From NCBI RefSeq assembly GCF_025421775.1, contig NZ_JAOEFX010000001.1:656619-720618 (forward strand): DNA of 64,000 nucleotides. The letters are read 5' to 3'. The stretch is from Paenarthrobacter aurescens. GTDB lineage: Bacteria > Actinomycetota > Actinomycetes > Actinomycetales > Micrococcaceae. Under the pieces are notes generated by a model. It worked only from the letters and a program-made list of their open reading frames with translations, ran no database searches and was not told where the DNA came from. The translations under genes were made by a program, and so were the position numbers. This document shows, one piece after another, positions 27,279-34,649 of the stretch. How positions within the stretch are numbered: position 1 is the stretch's first letter; each line of letters begins with the position of its first letter.

Positions 27279-27914
27279 CTAAAGACCTCGGAGGAAGGCC
27301 GGCCTGTGATCGAACCCGTGGCTGGTGAGACCGTAGAAAACAGGCAGGATCACGAAAATCACCGATGCGACCAACGGATGGACGAGGACACCTACCGTTC
27401 CCGCCGCGAGGTACAGCACCACCCCGGCAAGGGCACGTGGTCGCTCGCGCGCGAAGTAGGAATCCTCCACTTCTTCCTCTGTGAGCTCAGGATGCCGCGC
27501 CAAGTGCGAAAAGAACACCAGCCATGACAGGCACAGCAGTGCGCCGACGATCGCGTACAGCGCGACCGCGACCCGCTCGTCGGCCAGATTACCTGTCTTG
27601 GCCGTATCGATGATCACGGCTGTCGGCCAAGGCAAAAGGGCGAGGGTGGCGAGGATTCCCAGATTGGCCCACTGTAGGCCGATATCCATCTGCCGAATAC
27701 GGGAGAAGGCGGATTTGTGGTTGAGCCAGATCACGGCCAGATAGATGTAGGAGGCCGCATACGCCAGATAAGTGGGCCATTGACCCAGCAATCCAGCCAA
27801 AAGCCCGCCAGGCTCGGTCTCTGGCGGCGTGAGCTCAAGAACCAGGAGCGTGATGACTATCGCGATGACGGCGTCGCTGAACGCCTCGGCACGGCTGGTG
27901 TTCGAAAGAGTCAC
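27279..27914 (-). CDS. TMEM175-family (DUF1211) potassium-channel-like protein
   Basis: A 211-residue integral membrane protein. The opening RAEAFSDAVIAIVITLLVLE contains the R-x-x-x-F-S-D selectivity/assembly motif of bacterial TMEM175. Six hydrophobic segments follow, one repeat's worth, so it would assemble as a tetramer. The family conducts potassium. The ABM gene lies upstream on the same strand, separated by a hairpin. Confidence 0.88.
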   Translation of the reverse strand: MTLSNTSRAEAFSDAVIAIVITLLVLELTPPETEPGGLLAGLLGQWPTYLAYAASYIYLAVIWLNHKSAFSRIRQMDIGLQWANLGILATLALLPWPTAVIIDTAKTGNLADERVAVALYAIVGALLCLSWLVFFSHLARHPELTEEEVEDSYFARERPRALAGVVLYLAAGTVGVLVHPLVASVIFVILPVFYGLTSHGFDHRPAFLRGL

Positions 27915-27928
27915 ACCCAGCTCCTAAG

Positions 27929-27957
27929 CCCGTGCATGAGGTGGCATCATGCACGGG
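27929..27957 (-). terminator. Hairpin after the ABM gene
   Basis: Eleven-base perfect arms CCCGTGCATGA (27929-27939) and TCATGCACGGG (27947-27957) around a 7-base loop, between the ABM stop and the TMEM175 start. There is no U-tract, so it is a weak terminator or an RNA-processing structure. Confidence 0.6.
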
Positions 27958-27972
27958 GCCGGCTTGCGTCCT

Positions 27973-28284
27973 CTATCCGCCGTCACCGGGAAGCTTGTAG
28001 GCGAGCACGTCGATGTTCTGTATGTTCGGTTCCGCGCTGAACAGCTCTGCTCCCTGAGCGGCAAGTGCCTGCCCGACTCCCCCGGAGAGGTGGGTTTGGC
28101 GGGCCTCGTCATCTGGGAAAACGTCGAATACTCCGAAAGTCGATTCGTCGAACTGGAGGGCGAACCAAGCGCGTGTACCCGGTTCCTGTTCAACGACCGA
28201 GCGCGCGGAGCGGAGGAAATCCGCGACGTCCTTCTCCTTGCCGGGCTTGGCTTTCAGTATCACCGACAATGCAACCTCAATCAT
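27973..28284 (-). CDS. ABM-domain protein (putative quinol monooxygenase family)
   Basis: A 103-residue ferredoxin-like fold dimer of the antibiotic biosynthesis monooxygenase family. It carries LSVILKAKPGKEKDVADFL, the EPGTRAWFALQFDE strand and a FDVFPDDEARQTHLSGG segment. Members are often cofactor-free oxygenases, but many have no known substrate. Its ATG overlaps the stop of an 18-codon ORF (ATGA), which provides the good ribosome site. Confidence 0.82.
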   Translation of the reverse strand: MIEVALSVILKAKPGKEKDVADFLRSARSVVEQEPGTRAWFALQFDESTFGVFDVFPDDEARQTHLSGGVGQALAAQGAELFSAEPNIQNIDVLAYKLPGDGG

Positions 28285-28337
28285 GCTCCATCACCCGGCC
28301 CGATCTGACGTATTCCGTACTGCACGACAAATTTCAT
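28281..28337 (-). CDS. 18-codon ORF coupled to the ABM gene (gene remnant or leader)
   Basis: ATG with AAGGAGG eight bases upstream encodes MKFVVQYGIRQIGPGDGA and stops in ATGA at the ABM start. The first residues look like the opening strand of a small alpha/beta-barrel dimer. It may be the 5' stub of a deleted gene whose translation start now serves the ABM gene. Confidence 0.4.
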   Translation of the reverse strand: MKFVVQYGIRQIGPGDGA

Positions 28338-28544
28338 GGCGAGCCTCCTTGGAACGGTACTGCGGTGGGAATGGTGCGGACCGAGCTGACCTCGTGGCAC
28401 CTCCTCAACCTATCGAGGGAGCGGCGCGACGCACTGCCAGTCTCCCAGTGATCGCAGGTCACCACAAGAGACGGTTCCACCTGCCAGTGGCCTGGCATCG
28501 CAGCCTTGGCCCCGGCTGAGGGATGCGCTCCGCGAGGAGGCCGC

Positions 28545-29450
28545 CTAGATCACCTCAAGCAAGCGTTTGTGGGTGGGAGGAGGATGGACACGATCCAGGT
28601 CAGCCAGGTCCTGGGGCGCAAGCCGAACGTCGAGGGCCCGCTGGCATTCCTGGACGTGTTGCGGACTTGAAGCTTTGGGAATGGCCAAGACAAGCGGCTG
28701 CCTGAGCACCCACGCGAGGGCGATCTGCGCGGGACTGACCCCGTGTTCGGTTGCGATGCGCACCAGCACAGGATCGTTCAGCATCCGCCCCTGCTCCAGT
28801 GGCGAGTACGCTGTCACCGGGATGCCCCTGTCGACGCAGCGGGGCAACAGATCGAACTCGATGCCCCGGCGGGTCAGGTTGTAGAGCACTTGGTCGGTTG
28901 CGACTTTCCGGCCGCCGGGCAAGCGCATCAGTTCCTCCATGTCCGCTACATCGAGGTTGCTGACGCCCCAGTGCCGTATTTTCCCGGCCGCCTGCAGTTG
29001 TTCGAAGGCTTCGAGCGTTTCCGCCAAGGGAACAACGCCCCGCCAATGCAGCAAATAGAGGTCGATGCTGTCCGTTCCAAGGCGCCGCAGGCTACCTTCG
29101 CAAGCATCGATGGTTCCGCGCAATGTGGCGTGATGCGGCAGGACTTTGGTGATCAGAAACGCTTCGTTCCGGCGGGATGCCAGCGCCCTTCCGACGAGTT
29201 CCTCGGCCGCGCCGTTGCCATACATCTCGGCGGTATCAACCACGGACATTCCTAAGTCCAGGGCCGTATGGATCGCCGCAGTCTCTTGGGGGGCGTTGCC
29301 GGGGTGCTCGCCCATGCCCCACGTTCCGATCCCGAGCACCGGGACAGTCTCACCGGAAGGAAGAGATATCTCGCGCAACGTAACTCCCGTCAGAAAGAGC
29401 CCGTTCACGCTATCGGCCGCACCGCGTTCGATGATTCTCGTCCGGACCAT
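28545..29450 (-). CDS. Aldo/keto reductase
   Basis: A 301-residue NADPH-dependent reductase with a (beta/alpha)8 barrel. The catalytic tetrad is visible: Asp and Tyr in VVDTAEMYGNG (about 70-80), Lys in LITKVLPHH (about 102) and His in YLLHWRG (about 134). The NADPH-binding end IPKASSPQHVQECQRAL is also present. The GIGTWGMG opening matches the family. The first methionine is used for the frame; an internal start near MSLPSG-like residues 25-30 is possible because the first 20 residues are not typical. It lies 90 bases from the MimR-like regulator, both on the minus strand. Confidence 0.88.
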   Translation of the reverse strand: MVRTRIIERGAADSVNGLFLTGVTLREISLPSGETVPVLGIGTWGMGEHPGNAPQETAAIHTALDLGMSVVDTAEMYGNGAAEELVGRALASRRNEAFLITKVLPHHATLRGTIDACEGSLRRLGTDSIDLYLLHWRGVVPLAETLEAFEQLQAAGKIRHWGVSNLDVADMEELMRLPGGRKVATDQVLYNLTRRGIEFDLLPRCVDRGIPVTAYSPLEQGRMLNDPVLVRIATEHGVSPAQIALAWVLRQPLVLAIPKASSPQHVQECQRALDVRLAPQDLADLDRVHPPPTHKRLLEVI

Positions 29451-29540
29451 GGCGACACGCGCCGTGTTTTTTCAATCTACTCCGCTGCCGGAGGACAGGA
29501 AAGGTACCGAGGGCTCCCCCAGCGTCTGCGTGGTGTCTGT

Positions 29541-31064
29541 CTATTTAGGAATGGTGATCCCCAACCTGCCCATCCGGCGGTATATCGTCGCCCGGCTGAT
29601 GCCGAGTTCTGCTGCCGCACCACTTACCGTGGCCCCTTGCTTGGAGAGACTGCGGATGATCTCGTCACGTTCCACCACCTCGATCCGGCTCAGGTGCCGG
29701 CTGCTCCCACCCAGAAGGTAGGCAGGCAGATGGCGGACATCGATGGTCTCCGTCTGAACAGCTGCGGCGTGGATGACCGTGAAAAGCTCGTCAATGTTGT
29801 CCGGCCAGCTATGGGCGCTCAAAGCCCTTTCAGCCGCGCCGGTGAAGCTGATCTCCCGCAGGCGGGTTTGGCGGGCGACGTACCTGGCCAAGTGCAGGAC
29901 ATCTTCGCCGCGTTCCCGCAGGGCGGGAACAGAAATCACCGTGTCCACCATCCCTGCCAAGGGCTGCGGGATGTCGCTGTGCCTCGCAGCTGTGACAGCC
30001 CACGCAAGCGCCTGGGGGCTTCCGCTCCGGGAGAGGGGAAGCGACCGGACTGCGCTGTAGACGTGGGCGTAGAGTTCTTGCGCTGCCCATGCGGGCAATC
30101 GGTCTACGTTTTCGACAATGACAGCCGTTGCTGGTTTGGCCAACTCGGGTGCCCATAAGGATAGCCAGGCGTCGACGTCGCCGGGGGCCGGAGCTGCCGC
30201 TGAGATGATGCGGCTCCCTGGGTGGGCTTGCCGCAAGGCCTGCGCCAGTAGAGTTGCGCGCCCCGTACCGTGCTCGCCTACGGCGGCAACCACGCGTCCG
30301 GCTGCAAGGTCCCGAGCCGCCTGCTCGAGGGCGTTTGTCCAGGCTGACGACATTTTCCGCACTGTTCCCGCGGCCGGCTCGAGCTTGTCCCTCTGAATGC
30401 GGAAGACGCCTCCCTTTGGTCCCGGTTTTCCTTTGCGGCCCTGCGACCTTGAAAGCATCAGGGCCGAGGTGTTGCCCGCAGCTGATTCTGCCAATGCCAG
30501 GAGCAATTGCGGGAATGAGCGGGACCAGGTGGTGATGTTGACGCTCCCTTCCAGCAATCCGCTGACTGGATCGAAGACAGGGACTGCCGCGCATGTGTAA
30601 GTCCGGAGGCTGGCACTGTAATGTTCTTCAGCTCGGACAAGAGTGGGGACGCGGTCCGCCAGCGCTAGTCCCATGCCGTTGGTCCCGGCATCCCTTTCGG
30701 AAAACGCGAACCCTGGCGCCAGATGGACCTTGTCGAGCGCCTGCAGGAGGGAGGTGTCTCCGCTGAAGCGGTTGAGGAGCAAGCCGTTGGCATCGGTGAG
30801 CATAAGGCTCACGGGTTCGTTCGCCAGAGTGCTGTAGAGGCCAGTGAGCACTTCCTGACCGCACTGGAAAAACAGGGAGTCGTTCCCTGCGGAGCCAGAC
30901 CACGTGGGATCCACGCCTTCGGCGGAAACGCCGTATTCCTCGCTCCGCTGCCAGGACGCGAGGAGGCGTTTGTCCGGAGTGGCGAGCTGGCCGCCGTCAT
31001 CGTGCGCCCGGCTGACATTCCCCTCGTCCTTGTTCGGCATCATCGCCTCCTCGTCTCCATACAT
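29541..31064 (-). CDS. MimR/AcoR-type GAF-AAA-Fis regulator without GAFTGA
   Basis: A 507-residue activator. A GAF sensor (about 60-200; AFSERDAGTNGMGLALA is typical of this group) is followed by a shortened AAA region with a weak Walker A (GEHGTGRAT). A Fis-type HTH ends the protein: GATVSGAAAELGISRATIYR. The sigma-54 contact GAFTGA is absent. In actinobacteria such proteins (MimR, PrmR) control propane/acetone/phenol monooxygenase operons. This one is divergent from an amidohydrolase-DUF59-ADH operon of the same type, so it very likely controls it. Confidence 0.85.
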   Translation of the reverse strand: MYGDEEAMMPNKDEGNVSRAHDDGGQLATPDKRLLASWQRSEEYGVSAEGVDPTWSGSAGNDSLFFQCGQEVLTGLYSTLANEPVSLMLTDANGLLLNRFSGDTSLLQALDKVHLAPGFAFSERDAGTNGMGLALADRVPTLVRAEEHYSASLRTYTCAAVPVFDPVSGLLEGSVNITTWSRSFPQLLLALAESAAGNTSALMLSRSQGRKGKPGPKGGVFRIQRDKLEPAAGTVRKMSSAWTNALEQAARDLAAGRVVAAVGEHGTGRATLLAQALRQAHPGSRIISAAAPAPGDVDAWLSLWAPELAKPATAVIVENVDRLPAWAAQELYAHVYSAVRSLPLSRSGSPQALAWAVTAARHSDIPQPLAGMVDTVISVPALRERGEDVLHLARYVARQTRLREISFTGAAERALSAHSWPDNIDELFTVIHAAAVQTETIDVRHLPAYLLGGSSRHLSRIEVVERDEIIRSLSKQGATVSGAAAELGISRATIYRRMGRLGITIPK

Positions 31065-31104
31065 CGAGGTTACTTTGCTTGGCAGTCACAGTCGGAAGAG
31101 GATC

Positions 31105-31119
31105 GTCTCAAAATGAGAC
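31105..31119. promoter_or_regulatory. Palindromic operator candidate of the MimR-like regulator
   Basis: GTCTCA-AAA-TGAGAC is a perfect inverted repeat in the 137-base divergent gap between the regulator and the amidohydrolase operon. The position fits both autoregulation and activation of the operon. No -24/-12 sigma-54 promoter was seen. Confidence 0.55.
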
Positions 31120-31201
31120 ACACGCCACATGTTGACAGCTGATCCGCCAGCCTAGTCTCGATGATGTCGCGACTACGGCAGTCGCCAGAAGGAGACCGGA
31201 C

Positions 31202-32248
31202 ATGTACAGCAAAGACGGCGAAAACTACTTTATTGTCGACGCCCACATCGCATTGTGGGATGCCCGCCCGGAAAACCAGCGGAACATCCCTGGTAAGCAG
31301 TTTATCGATTGCTTCTACGACTACCACCGCAACCTCTCTCCCGACGCGGAACAGTGGAGCTATGAGGAATTCCTTTACCAGGGCGGCCAACGCCTCATGA
31401 AGGATCTGTTCGAGGACGGCTACGTCGATCACGCGATTTTTCAGCCCGCTTACCTCGGAGCGTTCTACAAAAACGGATTTGCACAGGTTGAGGAGTCCTA
31501 CGGCCTTGCCGCGGCGAATCCTGACAAGCTCACATACAACCACTGCTATGACCCACGCGACGGCGAGGCGGGCCTCGACCGGCTGCGCGCCGATCACGAA
31601 AAGATGGGCTTCAAAGGCGTGAAGCTCTACACCGCTGAGTGGCACGGCGAATCCCGTGGGTACAAGCTCTCAGACCCCTGGTCCTACCGCTATTTCGAGG
31701 AATGCCGCAAACTCGGCATCAAGAACATCCACATCCACAAAGGTCCTACTGTCCGTCCGCTTGACCGGGACGCTTTTGACGTCGCCGACGTAGACCAAGC
31801 AGCTTCAGACTTCACCGACCTGAACTTCGTGGTCGAGCACGTAGGCCTGCCCCGACTTGAAGACTTTTGTTGGATTGCCACCCAGGAGCCCAATGTTCAT
31901 GGCGGCCTGGCCGTGGCAATGCCCTTCATGCACACTCGACCAAGGTATTTCGCCCAGATCATCGGCGAGCTCATATATTGGATCGGTGAGGACCGGATCC
32001 AGTTCTCCAGTGACTATGCCATTTGGTCGCCCCGCTGGCTGATTGAGCGGTTCGTTGACTTCCAGATCCCTGAAGACATGACCGAATATGCCCCGCTCAC
32101 CACTGCCCAGAAGAAAAAGATCCTGGGGCTTAACGCCGCCAAGATGTACGACATCCCGGTGCCCGCTGAGCTTCAGCTCCCCGGCGCGGGCGAGACAAAG
32201 ACCGGACCGCGGCAGCCCGAACGCGCCGACCTGGCAGGCATCCGGTGA
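31202..32248 (+). CDS. Amidohydrolase-2 family protein of the propane/acetone monooxygenase type
   Basis: A 348-residue TIM-barrel protein. From memory it closely matches the amidohydrolase encoded within actinobacterial mim/prm diiron-monooxygenase operons, with stretches such as FIDCFYDYHRNLSP, EDGYVDHAIFQPAYLG, VHGGLAVAMPF and GEDRIQFSSDYAIWSPRW. The first metal motif is altered: DAHIALWD has His but not the second His of H-x-H. Its role in those operons is unclear; it may help assemble or support the monooxygenase. GGAGACC precedes the ATG. It is the first gene of the rightward operon. Confidence 0.85.
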   Translation: MYSKDGENYFIVDAHIALWDARPENQRNIPGKQFIDCFYDYHRNLSPDAEQWSYEEFLYQGGQRLMKDLFEDGYVDHAIFQPAYLGAFYKNGFAQVEESYGLAAANPDKLTYNHCYDPRDGEAGLDRLRADHEKMGFKGVKLYTAEWHGESRGYKLSDPWSYRYFEECRKLGIKNIHIHKGPTVRPLDRDAFDVADVDQAASDFTDLNFVVEHVGLPRLEDFCWIATQEPNVHGGLAVAMPFMHTRPRYFAQIIGELIYWIGEDRIQFSSDYAIWSPRWLIERFVDFQIPEDMTEYAPLTTAQKKKILGLNAAKMYDIPVPAELQLPGAGETKTGPRQPERADLAGIR

Positions 32249-33063
32249 CGGCCCTGCGCGTCGATCCCGCGGCTGAAGCCCGCGCGGATGTGACCGAGGA
32301 GGAGATCCGCCGTGCGTTGGACTCGGTGTTCGACCCGGAACTGGACGAACCGATCACTGATCTCGGCTTCGTTCGTTCCCTGACCGTCCAGACCGGTGTC
32401 GATGGTACACGGGTGGAAGTTCACCTCCGCCTGCCCACTTCCTTCTGCTCGCCCAATTTCGCCTACCTGATGGCGTCCGACAGCAAAGACGTCATCTCGG
32501 CGCTACCGGCTGTGACGCAAGTGGTCGTCGAACTGGACGACCACCACGACTCCGACCTCATCAATGCCGGACTCGCCGCGGACGCAGGGTATCGCGGCAC
32601 GTTCCTGCACGAGGCTGACGACAGCCTGGAGCAGCTGCGGTGGACCTTCCGTCGCAAAGCCCACACTGCTGCGATGGAGCGATGCCTCACTGATCTCCTG
32701 CGTTCCGATACAAGTCTCATGGCAACTGACATGGGGAGCATTCGTCTCCGGGACCTTCCGGCTGGACGAAACAAAGAAGCGCTGCTGCGCCGACGATCAG
32801 CACTTGGCTTGCCCGGGATTGGGGCTTCGATTGTCCTCGTGAACCACGAAGGGCACCCTTATCCCCCTGATGCCGTTCCGATGGCGCTGCGCCGCGCCCG
32901 CTCTACGCGCATCTCAATCGACGGGAACGCACATTTCTGCCGGGGCCTGCTGCGCACACGCTATGAAGGATCCGGCTCTGACCAGAGCACACGGTCCGAG
33001 GGTGCTGAACCCTCCGACCACCACCAATTACTTCCGCTTATAGTCAAGGAGATCCACCCATGA
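32245..33063 (+). CDS. DUF59/MIP18-type iron-sulfur assembly-like protein
   Basis: A 272-residue protein. Residues about 10-105 are a DUF59 (MIP18) domain (EEIRRALDSVFDPELDEPIT then DLGFVRSL), with LPTSFCSPNFAYLMASD at the usual Cys position. The C-terminal half is specific to the version found in monooxygenase operons and has no known fold. It may mature a metal centre. It overlaps the amidohydrolase stop by four bases and the ADH start by four, so the three genes form one tight translational unit. Confidence 0.85.
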   Translation: MTALRVDPAAEARADVTEEEIRRALDSVFDPELDEPITDLGFVRSLTVQTGVDGTRVEVHLRLPTSFCSPNFAYLMASDSKDVISALPAVTQVVVELDDHHDSDLINAGLAADAGYRGTFLHEADDSLEQLRWTFRRKAHTAAMERCLTDLLRSDTSLMATDMGSIRLRDLPAGRNKEALLRRRSALGLPGIGASIVLVNHEGHPYPPDAVPMALRRARSTRISIDGNAHFCRGLLRTRYEGSGSDQSTRSEGAEPSDHHQLLPLIVKEIHP

Positions 33064-34094
33064 GCACCATGCGAGCCGTACAAGTCGTCGGCTACCACGA
33101 GGGCCTCAAAATGGCAGAAGTGCCCACTCCCGAAGTCACTGGCCCCTTTGATGTCGTTGTCAGGATCGGCGGAGCCGGGGTTTGCCGCACGGACCTGCAC
33201 ATTCTGGAGGGTCAATGGGCGGAAAAGTCCCAGGTCCACCTGCCGTACACAATCGGCCACGAGAATGCGGGATGGGTACACGCCGTTGGTAGCGCCGTCA
33301 CCAACGTGAAGGAAGGCGACAAAGTCATCCTGCACCCCCTCATCACGTGCGGTCTGTGCCGTGCCTGCCGTTCCGGGGACGACGTGCACTGCGAGCAGTG
33401 CAAGTTCCCTGGCATCGACACCTCCGGTGGATACGCAGAATACCTCCTGACGACCGCCCGGTCCGTCGTCAGAATTGATGACTCCTTGGAACCTGCCGAT
33501 GTCGCTGCCCTGGCCGACGCCGGCCTCACCGCATACCACGCGGCCGCCAAGGCGGCGAAGCGGTTGACCGCGAGGGACACCTGCGTGGTCATTGGTGCCG
33601 GAGGGCTCGGCCACATTGGAATCCAGGTACTCACTGCACTGACGCCGGCCCGCATTATCGTCGTGGACCGTAATCCTGCCGCCCTGGACCTGGCCAAGAG
33701 GATCGGAGCACACGAGGGCGTCCTGGCTGACGGATCACAGGTGGAGCAAGTCATTGCCCTCACCGGCGGTTACGGCGCGGAAGCACTCATCGACTTCGTT
33801 GGCGAAGGCGGCGCGACCGCCCAAGGCATCGCCATGTTGCGCCAGGCCGGGGATTACTACGTGGTGGGCTACGGCGAGAACATCGACGTCCCTACCATCG
33901 ATATCGTTTCAGCCGAGATCAACATCATTGGCAACCTCGTTGGCTCCTACAACGACCTCCAGGACCTGATGGCCCTCGCGGCGCGGGGTGCTGTCACTCT
34001 TCATACCCAGAAATACGCCCTCGACGACTTCCAACTCGCGATCAGCGACCTCGAGGCGGGCAAAGTTCGCGGCCGGGCCATCCTGGTGCCCTGA
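33060..34094 (+). CDS. Zinc-dependent NAD alcohol dehydrogenase
   Basis: A 344-residue medium-chain dehydrogenase. The catalytic zinc ligands lie in GAGVCRTDLH and IGHENAGWV. The structural zinc motif CGLCRACRSGDDVHCEQC has all four Cys. The NAD motif is VIGAGGLGHIGIQVL (about 177-191). In propane/acetone operons this enzyme oxidises the alcohol made by the monooxygenase (for example 2-propanol to acetone). It overlaps the DUF59 gene by four bases. Confidence 0.92.
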   Translation: MSTMRAVQVVGYHEGLKMAEVPTPEVTGPFDVVVRIGGAGVCRTDLHILEGQWAEKSQVHLPYTIGHENAGWVHAVGSAVTNVKEGDKVILHPLITCGLCRACRSGDDVHCEQCKFPGIDTSGGYAEYLLTTARSVVRIDDSLEPADVAALADAGLTAYHAAAKAAKRLTARDTCVVIGAGGLGHIGIQVLTALTPARIIVVDRNPAALDLAKRIGAHEGVLADGSQVEQVIALTGGYGAEALIDFVGEGGATAQGIAMLRQAGDYYVVGYGENIDVPTIDIVSAEINIIGNLVGSYNDLQDLMALAARGAVTLHTQKYALDDFQLAISDLEAGKVRGRAILVP

Positions 34095-34196
34095 CGATCA
34101 ATCAAAGGGCTCGATGCATCACCGTAGAAGTTGGCCTGACCGCGACCCCGCAGGTCGGACGCCGTCCTTCCGAACTGGCCTATCAAAGGAAAGAAA

Positions 34197-34514
34197 TTGA
34201 TCTTTATCACCGCAAAATTCGCCGTCCTGCCTGCTCACGCCGATGCATGGCCCGAAATCTCCAAGGATTTCACCACCGCAACCAACGCGGAGGAGGGCTG
34301 CCTGTTCTTCGAGTGGTCCCGCTCCATCGAAGAACCAACCACTTACGTCTTGATTGAGGCATTCCGCGACGATGAGTCTGGCGCAACCCATGTGCAGTCG
34401 ACCCACTTCAGGGAAGCGGCCAAGAAGCTGCCAAGGTATCTTTCTGCGACGCCGGACATAGTCAACGTCAAGGTAGAAGGTTGGTCGAAGTTGGGCGAAC
34501 TCGCAGTCAGCTAA
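34197..34514 (+). CDS. ABM-domain protein
   Basis: A 105-residue small alpha/beta barrel of the antibiotic biosynthesis monooxygenase/quinol monooxygenase type: FITAKFAVLPAHADAWPEI, EEGCLFFEWSRSIEEP, YVLIEAFRDDESGATH. The start is TTG at 34197 with AAAGGAAAG eight bases before it; no ATG fits. It lies 102 bases after the ADH. Its partner or substrate is unknown, but it may act on the carbonyl or quinone products of the pathway. Confidence 0.78.
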   Translation: MIFITAKFAVLPAHADAWPEISKDFTTATNAEEGCLFFEWSRSIEEPTTYVLIEAFRDDESGATHVQSTHFREAAKKLPRYLSATPDIVNVKVEGWSKLGELAVS

Positions 34515-34649
34515 CCGAACAGCCTTGAGCATTTCTTCGTTTCTAACGCTGTGATGGAGGGCAACCGGGGAGCCCTTACAGGGTTTGCCTCGGGTACCCA
34601 AAGCAGAACAGCACTCAGCGCCGAACGCTTACTTGCACAGGAGACCATC

